Source: Dipteronia dyeriana
Taxonomy: Eukaryota > Streptophyta > Magnoliopsida > Sapindales > Sapindaceae
Assembly: GCA_032871835.1 (NCBI GenBank)
Contig: CM065299.1
Coordinates: 33,592,074-33,656,073 of the forward strand
Reading direction: 5' to 3'
Length of the DNA: 64,000 nt
The notes under the pieces were generated by a model that saw only the letters and a list, made by a program, of their open reading frames with translations, had not been told where the DNA came from and made no database searches. Below, in pieces: positions 12,925-24,850 of the stretch (within the stretch, counting starts at the first letter, position 1; every line of letters starts with the position of its first letter). A program made the position numbers and the translations under genes.

Positions 12925-15346
12925 TGAAGGGAAAAAACGGTTCAAAACGCAACGGAAGCGTGATAAAAACGAAATTAGGGTTTGCGTATAAATAAAAATT
13001 TTCCATTTGACTAACAAGAACCTTAACCCTAGATTAATTGACGTATATAAAATTATCGTACCTTTTTCTCGTGACGATTGAACAAGCGCCGAATTGATTC
13101 CGCAAGATCTTCCAATCCAATCAAGAACGTGAATCACCTAGGAGTGTGGGTTCCCTTTCTTTAAATTGTATACCTGAGGATGAAGACAAACAAAATCTTT
13201 TCTTTGTTAGTTACAAATATCCTCAAAGAGAAAAATCCAGTAACGTCCGGTCACTTGTGAATTATCAATCTACTTGATTGAAACTCGCGTAAACCCGACT
13301 TGATTTTGTACACAAAACCCTTTTGATTTAAAGAATACTAGTATACTATCAAAAACAAAAACGTTCTCTTTTTCTCCTTTCTCCTTGGCCGAATTCCACA
13401 CACTATATTTTAGAGTTGATTGAATTTTGTCCAGAGTAAAATACTAAATTTTTCTCTCTCAAAATTCTCTCTTGCCAAGCAAAATTCTCTCTTAGAAAAT
13501 ACTTAGGTTGGCCAAAATTTTTACAAATCATAGGGCTGGCCGAAATTCCCAAGGGTATATATATAGGATCACAAATCCTTTCCTAAGAAGGATTTACTTG
13601 GTTGGTAAGAATCATTTCCTAAGGTGGATTTATTTGGTAGTTAATAATCATTTTCTAAAAGGAATTCTATCCTCTTATATGTATTTATGAGCTGGCCGAA
13701 ATTCACAAGAATATATATATTAGGATCACAAATCTTTTCCTTAGAATGATTTACTTAGTAGTTAAGAATCATTTCCTTAGGAAGATTTACTTGGTGGTTA
13801 AGAATCATTTTCAAAAAAGAATTCTATCCTAAACCAAGACTCCTAATCCAACTCAATAGTGTATTTGTAACCATATTAAAGACTTTCTAATTTGATTATA
13901 TAAATAATTTCTTTTATTTATCTACTTATCAAATATATTCTTTAATATTAATTATACTACCAACAATAGTATAATTTTAGGAGACCAACTCCTACTAGGA
14001 AAAAGATTTTGACTTTTAATTAAATAATTAACTAATCAACAAATTAATTAATTTCTATTTAATTAAATAATAAAATAAAAATAATATAATTAAGTCATTC
14101 TTAATAGCCTTGCCGTCCAACACATGTATATGAGTCATATATTATTTTTCTTATTTTATTAAATCCATTGGACCTTAATAAAAAGTCCGCATGTGAACTA
14201 GAGCTATTCTTAGAAAAAGAAACAAGTTCACATGCCTTAATACAATTTTAGATGGACCCCTAAATTGGTCCGGTAGAATATATCAAGTAATCAATGCAAG
14301 TTCGTGTGGATTAGGGATCTTGAAGGGCTATCTACATTTAAGCTCCAATAGACACAACTCAATCACAATCAACAAATGATTCACTTAGGTCCGATCTATT
14401 TAATTTTAGTTCATTTCACTAAAGAACTAAAATTTAACTCTTAAATAAAGATAGAATAAGTTGATGTTACTCAATCATACCCTAAACAACCTTATTGGAG
14501 AAAGTGTATCATCGTAAAGAATACCAGTAATCGTCAAGAGCTTATAGACCACCTATAGCTCTCCAAGTTACCATATTTACTCATATGACCACATTATGAA
14601 CTTGGATATTTTGACTTGTCTAGAAGCCATGTTTCAATATACACTATTGAAAACTTAACGTTAATATTTAATATCCAATACCTCAAAACATCCATATGAT
14701 GGTGTTCTACTCTCATTTAATAAATAGAGCCACGATGTCTATATCTATAAATGAAGTCCTCTATCGATTAACAAATGAATATCACCAAACTATCGAAGAT
14801 AGACTATGCTATATAATTGTACTCATTGATAGCTCAAATGATAACACTTGCAACCATAAGTCCATCATTTATCTCAGGGTTGAGATAGACTCTCCGATTG
14901 TCTTCAAAAGAAAACTTTTATCCATTGACGGTTCTAGATAAAGTATTTCATTGTGATCCAATTCAATGCACCCAGTGCACTAGATTCTTTTTCCTAAAGA
15001 CACCACACTTTGACGATTTTAGACTCATCATAACATATTTGATCCCACTCAAATGCTAGCAAAAGAATCTACTACTTTGACAAGATAAAGGCGCCCAATC
15101 TTTTATCTTAAGTTGTGAATATTATTCAAGACTAACTAAAGAATTGTGTCTACCTCATACATATCTAGATGTATGAACAATTCTTATTTTCTCATAGTCT
15201 TTTGACATTATGATTATTTACTTTTAACAATTATAATAATTAAACTATAAATGCTATAAGATTTGTTAAACTAGAAATCACTTTATTAATATGAAAATAT
15301 TGTCAAATACATTATTATACTCTTGCTATCGAGCATAATCCTAACA
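12925..15346 (-). mobile_element. Solo LTR of a Ty1/copia element (TSD gtaga)
   Basis: Same LTR family as 6983-9497 and 58808-61068, in reverse orientation. On the minus strand it starts TGTTAGGATTATGCTC and ends CCCTTCA. Target duplication gtaga is at 12920-12924 and 15347-15351. No internal sequence is present, so it is a solo LTR of 2422 bp. It contains a 156-bp tandem duplication with 36-bp subrepeats at 13533-13835. Confidence 0.93.
13533..13835. repeat. Nested tandem repeat inside copia LTR
   Basis: Two copies of a 156-bp unit start at 13533 and 13689 (both begin g-gctggccgaaattc). In the first unit, 36-bp subrepeats beginning aatc-tttcctaag start at 13574, 13610 and 13646. A matching pair occurs in the second unit. 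Confidence 0.85.
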
Positions 15347-15593
15347 GTAGATATCTTTGGCCACTTCCTATATAAAATCTACTATTCTAGATTATTAAGT
15401 ACCAAAAAAAAAATCAAATGATTCTTTAATTTAACCTTCTCTAATGTCTTTGGAAATTTAGCAATTATAAGATGAGTAGTCAGAAATAACTCCATTTAGT
15501 GGATTCTTAGAAGGCTTCCAAATTTAATGAATTGGAAAAGCTTAAAACTGAGTCTACTGACCAATATAATGTTGTCATTAACTAGAAACATAT

Positions 15594-16469
15594 TGTTGAC
15601 GTTGATTTCTCGATGGATAAAAAATTCAACAACGTTGGGTTTGGTTATGACCTATCAAAAGAGAAAGAGAAAGAGAAAGAGAAAGAGAAAGTAATTGAAG
15701 TTATTAAGACATAAGTTTACGTGGTTAAACTCCGATGATCGGAGAAACATCCACGGGTGGTCATATGCACAACCAAGCCAAATTCCAGTATTTAAATGAA
15801 AAATTACACCACTCGACCTCTCTTGCCTCTCTCTTGTAGTGATTTATTTTGCTTCTTTCTATTTTTTGTCTCTCTGTCTCTCTTTTTTAGTAAGATTATG
15901 GGTCAATTTATACATGTATAGAACCCTAATCATTGTTGTACAAGTAAGGAAAAGAATTTGTATTTAATTATGACTAGTTGCTTGTTGGAGTCGTATTTAT
16001 CTTCTTTCCTATTTCGGAGATCTTTTGAGTTGTATCTGAATCTTTGTGGGACTCTAACTACACAATCTGATTTAGGATTTTATTTTCCTAATCGACATGC
16101 TATCTTTTAGAATAATAGAATCAATGTCTGATATGGACTTGCTTCCTTTTTGGTACAATATCCTTCTAGAAGTCCTCTAAACGTTTTCCACCTTTTGATG
16201 CAGATTTGTATTGGAGTATGACATCGATTTCTTCCCGTGCTTATTCACTGGCATGGATCACGTGTTTGGACTTCTTTACTCGGGCTTCTATATTGTTCCG
16301 AGTAGTACTAAACGTGCCGAGTACCCGTGCTTGGAATTACTCGGGTTCTTGTTCCTTGATGTCCTGGATGGTCTTTTAGATGCCAGCTCGGATACCCATC
16401 TGTCACTTTTCTTTAGGGATTGTCTTACCTGTCAGTGAAGTGTATATTTGATGAAATTTACATATAACA
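15594..16469 (-). repeat. 3' LTR of gypsy element 2
   Basis: 876 bp, tgttgac...tataaca on the plus strand, and direct copy of 28110-28957. It contains an expanded agagaa tract near 15659-15691 that is shorter in the partner. The short ORF at 16211-16438 is also present in the other LTR and is not a gene. Confidence 0.93.
15659..15691. repeat. (AGAGAA)n microsatellite in LTR
   Basis: About five six-base units. The partner LTR has a shorter, different version near 28170. Confidence 0.85.
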
Positions 16470-16986
16470 ATACCCCATTAAAATATTTTTACCGAGCTTG
16501 GCAGAAGTATTTTAATCTATCTTCTGGCCTTTTACGCCTTATTATTACAGGAATTACAATCCTTAAATGATGCTCTCATTAATGAAGTGTTTTAATGGCT
16601 ACCACGCATGTGCAATTTGCCCCTTCACGTGAAATCCCAATGATTATGAAGTTTTGAAATTCTGACGGCTTGGTCAGCTCTTTCAACGACACGTGTCCTT
16701 CAACCGCTCAGTTTCTCTAGTAACATTTATGATACGTGACTTGTGGATCATCTAATACGCCATATACGTCATCAAATCCTTCTTTTTTATTTTTCCCGCT
16801 TCTTAAAATCCTAGGGTTTCACATCCTTAACCATCGAGTGGCTTATTTAAACTAAAAAGGGCAGTTACGTTGTTCATTTTTCGCAGAAAGGAATAAATAA
16901 CCCATGCTTGCTTATGTTCCAGTTCATTTTATTCTCCATCAAAGCTTTTCCTGGTTTCTTCGCATCTGTCTTATAGGTCAGTTTAG
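16470..16986 (+). promoter_or_regulatory. Putative promoter and leader of the antisense aORF
   Basis: The stretch between the 3' LTR and the first aORF ATG holds a G-box-like gacacgtgtcc near 16688 and a tatttaaa TATA-like element near 16844, about 140 bp before the ATG at 16987. Promoter activity is inferred only. Confidence 0.35.
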
Positions 16987-19248
16987 ATGGATCCTGTTTC
17001 ACGACATCGCCTTTTTGTTATTGCTTTCGAAACGCTTAAACTTGAAGATTTTCAATTGGTTTCTTGTGTTCGTAGGTTGTTGGGGGAGATGCATTCTGAT
17101 GAGCCTGATTTTGTAAATGTTGATGTCTCTGGGCTTTATCCTGATGTTCGTTTCAGTTCTAGCTCTGAATCTTCTTCTAGCTCTAAGTCATTTGTTTTTT
17201 ATCACAGGGTTCCTTTACGATCTAGGATGGGAAGGCATCAAAGTAACCGTACGGTTCACAAACACGGTTCAAGCGGTATTCAAGTTGGAAGGCAAGTTGT
17301 TGATGGGATTCCCAAGTGCATATGATGCCGAGCCGAACGTGGTCGAGGAAATTGAAATCGAAAAGTATCGCGCTCGATTTAATCTGGATGACTCAATTTT
17401 AATGATTCGTGCTGGTAATAAAGCTACGTGGAATCCTCATCCTGCCATGGTAGCGATTTATGGATCCATGCTCTGCTGTGGGGTGACTCTTCCCCTTCAG
17501 CCTTTTATTGCTTGGTTTCTTGCTGAGGCGGGGATCGCTACAACCCAGCTTGCCCCGAATAGCTATAGGATCCTGATGTGTATGTGGCACATGTGGAGCC
17601 GAATGAACTTGCCACCGATTTCTCCTCGCGAAATTAGACACTTTTATACTTTAAGGCAATCTAGTCGGTCAGGAACTTACTTTCTTCTATCCAACCAACC
17701 AAATAGTTGGATTCCTAAGGGGACGAAGGGGGTTGATATTTCTTTGGACTCCAAGAATAAAGGCTTTGGGTGGGGTTTTCCTACCTCAAACAAGCATTGG
17801 AAGAATAACTGGTTTATTGTTAGAGGGAGTTTGGGGTTGAGATCGAGCTCTCAACTGGGAAAGATCGGGAAGTGTTAAGGGCTCCCCGTTTCTTTTGCTC
17901 TCCCGATCGTTGGAACACATTAAACCCTACTTACACTGACGCTGAGTTGACGAACCTTGTTCTGGCAGCCGCGCGCATTTCGGAAAAAAGATGCAGGTTG
18001 TATGTTTTCAATGAGAAGAAAATGATAGCTCTCGACTTCTTTCCTCATATTTTAGATTATCGCAGACGTTGTAAGTAAAATCTCTTCTCGTTTATGTTTT
18101 TACTCATTTTTGTTCTCTTTTCTAACTCATTTGTGTCAAGTGTATGACTCAGACATCGTCCGGACTCACCAGGTGAAATCAATTACTAAAGCGAGTCGCA
18201 AGGAAGCTTCTCGCCAAAATAAGGAAGGGATTGTTTCACCTGATGATGATTCGGATGAAGATTCCGATGAAGTGGATGAGTGAGTTCCCTAGTATATTCT
18301 TGAAGTCATTCAGCCGGACGTGGGGGAGTCAAGTGGTCCGAGTGATCTTTTTGGAGTTGATAGTGCCCCGAGGGTGTCTGAGGATAAAGACATAGAGGGA
18401 GGGCATCCTAGTGGGGAAGTATCCGGTGAGCCTAGTTACCTGGTCGATGAAGTTCTCGGCGAGCATTTTGGGGATGAGGAAAGGGCTAGTGCACCCCCTG
18501 ATAAGCAGGCTAACCTTCATCCTGATCTTTTTGAATCATTTCAAGAGATTACTGAAGATCAAAAAGATCCTACAGCAGACATCGGCTTCCACCGTACTTA
18601 AGTTGAGAAAAGAAAGACAACTGACTCTCATGCTCATCCTCAAAAGATTCCTCGGGTGGTGTCAATTGTTGAAACAAGTGACGATGACGCCGATTCTAGA
18701 GTTTCCCTGAGTGTCCAGGTTGAGGCATCTTTGGGAGGAGTGGAAACTTCAGACAAACTAAATCAGGATTCTTTGCCCCATGAAGTGTCGGAAGATGAGT
18801 AGGATCCTCGGGTAATCCAATGTGTCCCACCCCCTAGGAAATGTTAAGGACGATGTCATCTGGTCGGGCTTTTATCGGGAATGACACTAGAGCTGTTTCA
18901 GGAATAGTTCCCCGACTGGTCGTCTTCAAAACATTTTCAATAGTGCATCTTTCGTAAGTCTTCTATCCCAACCCTTTCCTTAATGCTTCTTGTCTCAGAT
19001 TTTTAACTCACTATTCCCTACAAGTGGTTGCAGAGTTTGCTGAGTTTGTTCAGATGCAACAACATCAAGCCGATCAGATTAGACGTCTTGAAGCTCAGTT
19101 GAAGGAGAGTGAGGCTAGCCGTGCTCGGATTAAGGCGGCCTATCAAAGGGAGATGAGCTCTGCTCAAGAATTTGTCGATCATTGCTTGGCTAAACAAATG
19201 GAGGCGGATGAGAGAGCTTCTGCTGCAAGAGAGAAGGTTGTATCCTTC

Positions 19249-20311
19249 TGTTGTCGGAAAATTTGCTCGAGGTGAGAAATTCCTGTTAACACCCTCGAGA
19301 CCACTACCACGAAAATGGTGGTCGGGGTAGGTACCGTGGTTCCCGACCTGTTTGAGAGAGAGACGGGTGACTATAACAACGAATGGGGGCTCTATTATTG
19401 ATACGTCGTTTTTAATGTACAAATAACTCTCTTGTTTGCTCGCAATCTCTCGGAGGTATAGGGTGATGGCAGCTCGGTGCCTGTCGAATAGTGGAGATGT
19501 AAGTGACCGTGTTCTGAATCCAGAATTTAGGCCTTCTTCCTGCCTTTATCTCCTATATCTCTGCTTGGTTTCACCTATTTATATCGTCCAAGTAGTTTTT
19601 ATATTTGCAAATACTTTACCGTGATCTCATGAACCCGTTCCCTCCTTATCGGACGGGATTCTTTATTTGAATTAGAAATGTTACGGGATTTTATGATATC
19701 GTTGATGGAGATAAGTTTAATCCCTTATTTGAATCAAACTCTTGACGTGCATGTAAATATTACGTAGAGACGATCCTCTGTGTACTCATGTCATGAATCT
19801 TCATAGAGGTCACCCTGCCAGCTGCTTGTTACCCCGTAGAGCGAGGTAGATCCCTGTTTTGGCTCTATTCTTAGAAGTTTAAGATGGATTTTCCCTGACC
19901 CTTGGGGGCTTGAGGTGCTCTTGTAGACCCTCCTGGGAGGTAGCTGGGGTAGTGTAGATTTAGGCGTGATTCTTCTTTTATGTCCAGCAAGGACAGCGGG
20001 CTTCTGGAGAGGTTAGCAGGCTTTTTTTGAATGTCTCTTAAACTTGGAGACTTCCCCTGGCATTTACAGGGCAGTTGTGGAGCTCGACCTCAGAGTCGAG
20101 GTTCCCCGATAGATGGTCTAGAGAAGCACAGATTCCAATACTCTTGTGGGGGCTCGTCCCGGTCGCGCATGGCTTATCTTCTGGTAGCTTCGAAGCCGAA
20201 CCGACCTTCCCTGCTTCTACGGGGTGACTTCACGGTCTTTTCGGGCTTCATGATTATCGATTATGGGTGGAAAATTTCTCTTTGATCCCTGACCAAATTT
20301 CCCTATTAACA
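19249..20311 (-). repeat. 3' LTR of gag-only element
   Basis: 1063 bp, plus-strand ends tgttgtcgg...attaaca, and direct partner of 22343-23403. Confidence 0.93.
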
Positions 20312-20370
20312 GAAGTCCCCTCTGACTTGAACACCGGTAATAGAGTTGGGGTTGGAGTCAGATTCCTTGT

Positions 20371-22135
20371 TTAATTGAGAAATTTTTTCGCCTTAAAGAT
20401 ATCCCGCCCCTCTTCCGTAAGATTTTTCTTGGAATTGTTAGAGGTGCCGGCCAGAGTGGGACCTCCGCTGATAGTGTGTATTACCTGAATTTGTTGCATC
20501 AGGTCCGCATGCTCTCCCTTTTTCTTCTCAGCATGTTCCCGAATCTCGCCTTGCACCACCTTTCCAGTTTGAATGTTCTCCCTGACTTGTTGTAAGAACT
20601 CTATCAAGCATCCTCCTCCTATCAAAGCCTCAATCTGGTTCCGCAGGTTGTAGCATTCTAAGGTATTGTGCCCTACGTCCTCGTGAAAATCACAATATTT
20701 GTAACGATTTCTTTTATCGACCGAGGCTTTCATAGTAGCAGGCTTCTGTAACAAACCCTTATCTCGAATGGCGAGGTAGACTATTTCTCGGGATGCATTC
20801 AAGGGAGTGTAATGGTCGTACCCCCTCTCATCGCGGGCTATAAGGGCCACTGTCCTGGGAGGTGGCAGAGCTTGAAGAGGAGCCCGTTTGTCTGGATACC
20901 AGTCTGATCTGGGCTGAGGAAGAAGGAAACCGTATGTTGACTTATTAGGGGGTTTGTTCCGGTTTTTCTGATCTTGCTCAAGTCTGTAAGCTTCCTTCTT
21001 TTTTCGTTTTTCAGCTCTCATTTCGTCATGCTCTATCTTGACCTTGAGCTGTTTGTCGACCTCAATCTGTTCCAGAGCCCGATCATAGGCTTTCTGATAG
21101 GTTTCCGGAGGTCGCTTGGCAAAAGACCAGAATAGTTTTTTTCTTCTGAAGTTGGCGAGGGTTTCTCTCTCAGTGAAGACCATCATCTGGAAGACTTCCT
21201 TGTGGAATCGCTCGACATAAGCCCGGAGAGTTTCCCCTCTCTCCTGGATCATATATTGTAGATGAATCAGGTCCTTCAGTCGGGGTTTAACCCCCTGGAA
21301 CTGTGAGCAGAAGTCACTTGATAATTTGGTGAAGGAGTCTACGCTCCCAGCGGGTAGTTTCCTAAACTAGGTTTTAGCATAATCCGTGAGTGTAGTGGGG
21401 AACATCCGACACATAGCGGCCCTGGTTGTGTTTTGGACCTCCATCTATTGAACGAAGCTCTCTAAGTGGCTCAGCGGATCTTCAGTTCCAGAGAACCTGT
21501 CAGCTGGCATTTTGAATTTAGGCGGTAGCTCTGCCTCCCCGATCCTTCTGGTGAAGGGGTGTTCATTTCACTTAGAGGGTCTTTCTTGTCCTCCTTGTAC
21601 TTCCCCTTATTCATCAATTGGACCTTTTTCTGTAGCTTTGCCAACTGGTCCCTTAGTCGCTTGCTTTCGGACTTCCTATAGTCGATTTGGTGACCTCTAC
21701 CCGGTTATTTCTTTGGAGGGGGCTTGCTAGAGGGCTTTGCTGGCTTTCTTCTTCTCTACCACGGGCTTCCCTCCTTATAGCCGTTAGGTGGAGGAGTTCT
21801 TCCCGTGCCCAGGGAAGGACATCTACTGCGGATCTGACTCGTCGTGGTTGGTAGCGCGGCAGTGCTTCGGGAACATGGAGCATAGGCCCTAGCCTATCCC
21901 GGACCGAGCTCGGGAGCCCTGCTCTGTTATGAGTTGATTCTCGATGGGCAGGTCCTAAGAGATCAAAGGCGGGTTGCCTAGCTCCGGGCCTGCTCGATTC
22001 CTCTTGATTGCAGAGACCCGTTTGTTGAATAGCGATACCCTCAGCAAGTAATCGAAGGAGGACATTCTCTACAAAGGCTGCTGCTTGTTGGTCAAGCTCG
22101 ACCTGGCTTCCCAGTGGGGGATCCATAGACCGCAC
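20371..22135 (-). pseudogene. gag of the nested gag-only element
   Basis: Two long minus-strand frames, 22135-21653 (160 codons) and 21252-20371 (293 codons), are parts of one gag. Between them the frame continues but with in-frame stops, one replacing a Trp codon near 21370 and one near 21447. The second frame has the capsid-like ERGETLRAYVERFHKEV, a basic coiled stretch (about residues 75-100) and a zinc-binding motif YCDFHEDVGHNTLEC. It ends about 60 bp from the 3' LTR, leaving no room for pol. The product would have been the particle-forming structural protein of a non-autonomous element. Confidence 0.87.
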
Positions 22136-22322
22136 CGTAGCTGGATCGGTGGGAATCTGGCTATGGAACCTGGATATTTTCCCTTTCCTCGGGACCTTTC
22201 GTTTTGATGTAGTAGAAGGTTGCCCCGAGGTGTCCTACTGCCCTTGTGAGGAGCGGAGCTTCATGAAGATTTTGAAACAACGAACCTTTTGAATGTAAAT
22301 AAATGATGGTGTGAGAGGTTTC

Positions 22323-22337
22323 CCACAGACGGCGCCA
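22323..22337 (-). other. Primer binding site of gag-only element
   Basis: Minus strand TGGCGCCGTCTGTGG, the PBS phrase typical of many plant Ty3/gypsy elements, five bases from the LTR end. Confidence 0.8.
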
Positions 22338-22342
22338 GAAAG

Positions 22343-23403
22343 TGTTGACGGAAAATTTGCTCGAAGTGAGAAATTTCTATTAACACCCTCGAGACCACTA
22401 CCACGAAAGCAGTGGCCGGGGTCGGTACAGTTAGTTCCCGACCTGTTTGAGAGAGAGATGAGTGACTATAACAATGAATGGGGGCTCTATTATTGATACG
22501 TCGTTTTTAATGTACAAATAACTCTCTTGTTTGCTCACAATCTCTCGGAGGTATAGAGTGGTGGCAGCTCGGTGCCTGTCGAATAGTGAAGATGTAAGTG
22601 ATCGTGTTCTGAATCCAGAATTTAGGCCTTCTTCCTGCCTCTATCTCCTATATCTCTGCTTGGCTTCACCTATTTATATCGTCAAAGTAGGTTTTATATT
22701 TGCAAATACTTTACCATGATCCCATGAACCCGTTCCCTCCTTATCGGGGGGGATTCGTTATTTGAATTAGAAATGTTACGGGATTTTATGATATCGTTGA
22801 CGGAGATAAGTTTAATCCCTTATTTGAATCAAACTCTTGACGTGCATGTAAATATTATGTGGAGACAATCCTCTGTGTACTCGTGTCATGAATCTTCATA
22901 GAGGTCACCCTTCCAGCTGTCTGTTGCCCTGCAGAGCAAGGTAGATCCCTGCTTTAGCTCTATTCTTAGATTAAGATGGATTTTCCCTGACCCTTAGTGG
23001 CTTGATGTGCTCTTGTAGATCCTCCTAGGAGGTAGCTGGGGTAATGTAGATTTAGGCGTGATTCTTCTTTTATGTCCAACAAGGACAGCGGGCTTCTTGA
23101 GAGGTTGGCCGGTTTCTTTCCAATATCTCTTAAGCTTTGAGACTTCCCTTGGCATTTACGGGGCGGTTGTGGAGCTCGACCTCAGAGCCGAGGTTCCCCG
23201 ATATATGGCCTGGAGAAGCACGGGTTCCAGTACTCTTGTGGGGGCTCGTCCCGGTCGCTCCTAGCTTATCTTCTGGTAGCTTCGAAGCCGAACCGGCCTT
23301 CCCTACTCCTGCGGGGTGACTTCACGGTCTTTCCAGGCTTCATGATTGTCGATTATGGGTGAAAAATTTCTCTTTGATCCCTGACCAAATTTTCCTATTA
23401 ACA
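22343..23403 (-). repeat. 5' LTR of gag-only element
   Basis: 1061 bp, plus-strand ends tgttgacgg...attaaca. The PBS is on its left. Confidence 0.93.
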
Positions 23404-24049
23404 CCTTCCAAAATTTACTCTCTGCTGCTCAAGAGTCAATGGAAAGTTGAACAAGAGGCTAAGCAAGCCAAATCATCTTACGAGCGGAAAATTGAAGATC
23501 TTAAGCATCAAGCCTTGACTGTCGAATCTCTTTCGAATGAAGCCGGCTGGAACTTGAAGTCTGAAGGTTGATTGCTTCAAAAGGTCCCCAGCCTATAATG
23601 TCTTACACCTCAGAAAGTTCCAACGGGGGCTGGTCTCGGCTGGTGAATTCTTTAAGTTCAAGAATCGAGCAACTGATAGAGCTCGGGCCAACTGGGAGCT
23701 ATCAATTAAAAACCATGTAGGCCGGTCCTTGGAATCTCTTCGAATTCAAATGAAGGAATGGATAGCTTACTGTGGAAGTCTAGGGAAAGAGCCACATCCT
23801 ATGCATTTGAAGGTCTCATCGGAGCATTCCCTCTCGACCTTTTATGTTAGTTAGGAAGCTGGTGTGGATGGGTCGAAGCCTGACATTGGATCGGTCCCTA
23901 GAACGGATTACAGTGAATGGGTGGATGACTTGATCGACTCAATCGCCTGACCTTTTAATGAAACCCTTCTCCATGAATACGAAATGGTACCCGACTCGAG
24001 CATTGGCAAGAGCTCCAAATCCTCATCTCAGCCTTACGCATATTTGTAA

Positions 24050-24850
24050 AATTTTGCATTTGTAAAAAAGAATTATAATCAATAAAGTTCCATATTTTGC
24101 CAATCTTTGTCTTGAATTCGGCATGCATCTTTTTGTTAATAGCTTTTAATCGCCAAGTATCTTTTTTAACTGGCTTAACTGTCTAAGCAATTCTTTAAAT
24201 GCCGAGTATCTTATTAAACTCGATTTCATGCTCCAAGTATCTTATTAAACTGGCTAATGCAATTTCAAGTGCCAAGTATCTTATTAAACTGGATAATATT
24301 ATAAACCGAGTCATCTCGAAACAGGTAAGTAGATTTATACTTGTGCTTTATACTCGGTTGCTACCCGAACGTTACATCAAGGCTCACCACAATCATAAGT
24401 TCGAGTCCTTGTACAAGTCACTGAGGACGTCTCCTAGTTTTGTCTGCGCAAGGGTTTGCCGAATCGTTAAGCTTTAAATTGCTCAACACAGTTGCGCATC
24501 TCACCGGGATTTTCCCGACGGTGCCTAGAGCCATTTTTCCAGAATCTAATGCAACGGGTTTGCCTTTTGGCTAAGGCCTTGGTTGACCTTGCTCGGCTGG
24601 CATGCTCCATTGAGCTTCTCCGCCCATTCGAGACTTTTGCCAAATTATTGGCCCAGAGCATTTTATTTCTATTATGTAGTCAATTTCTTCATGTTTTCAT
24701 TAACATATGCTCATCTTTCACATGTTATTATTATCATGTGTTTTTTCGCATGTTCTTGTTATCATGTGCTCAGATTTCTGAAATCCCATGTCGGGCTTTT
24801 ATTCATAACTGCAAAACTAACAATATGATAAATCTCAAGCTAAAAATTAT
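24050..24850. other. Spacer between aORF and integrase with tandem motif
   Basis: It contains the aORF poly(A) signal (24081) and four copies of gccaagtatcttattaaact-like sequence starting at 24152, 24201, 24232 and 24271. The short ORFs at 24199-24914 have no recognisable domain. Confidence 0.6.

Larger units (their letters stand above)
19249..23403 (-). mobile_element. Nested gag-only LTR retrotransposon (TR-GAG-like), TSD ccttc
   Basis: Direct LTRs lie at 19249-20311 and 22343-23403. Target duplication ccttc is at 19244-19248 and 23404-23408. The PBS on the minus strand reads TGGCGCCGTCTGTGG (22337-22323), five bases from the LTR. A purine-rich AGAGGGGAC stretch adjoins the 3' LTR near 20315. 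The 2.03 kb interior encodes only gag; protease, RT, RNase H and integrase are absent. It inserted into the coiled-coil part of the aORF and is therefore younger than the host element. The LTRs differ by several percent by eye. Confidence 0.95.
16987..24049 (+). pseudogene. Antisense extra ORF (aORF) of Tat-type gypsy, intron-like gaps, broken, split by nested element
   Basis: This gene runs opposite to gag-pol and lies between integrase and the 3' LTR. The first ATG is at 16987. The conserved block (about 17400-17660) contains YGSMLCCGVTLPLQPF, LAPNSYRILMCMWHMW and REIRHFYTLRQ, which I match to the family annotated as putative gypsy-type transposon domain (Pfam PF04195 by memory). A frameshift near 17210 and another near 17860 break it. 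Donor-like sites gtaagt at 18072 and 18955 with downstream acceptors suggest introns. From 19024 a coiled-coil begins (QIRRLEAQLKESEASRARIK), continuing after the nested element at 23409 and ending TAA 24047-24049. A poly(A) signal aataaa lies at 24081. Function unknown. Confidence 0.7.

Noticed and set aside
16211..16438. 75-codon ORF also found at 28699-28983
   Set aside because: Both lie in the two LTRs of the same element. The similarity reflects LTR duplication, not a conserved gene.
19436..22719. Pair of near-identical 62-codon ORFs (19436-19624 and 22531-22719)
   Set aside because: They are the same position in the two LTRs of the gag-only element.
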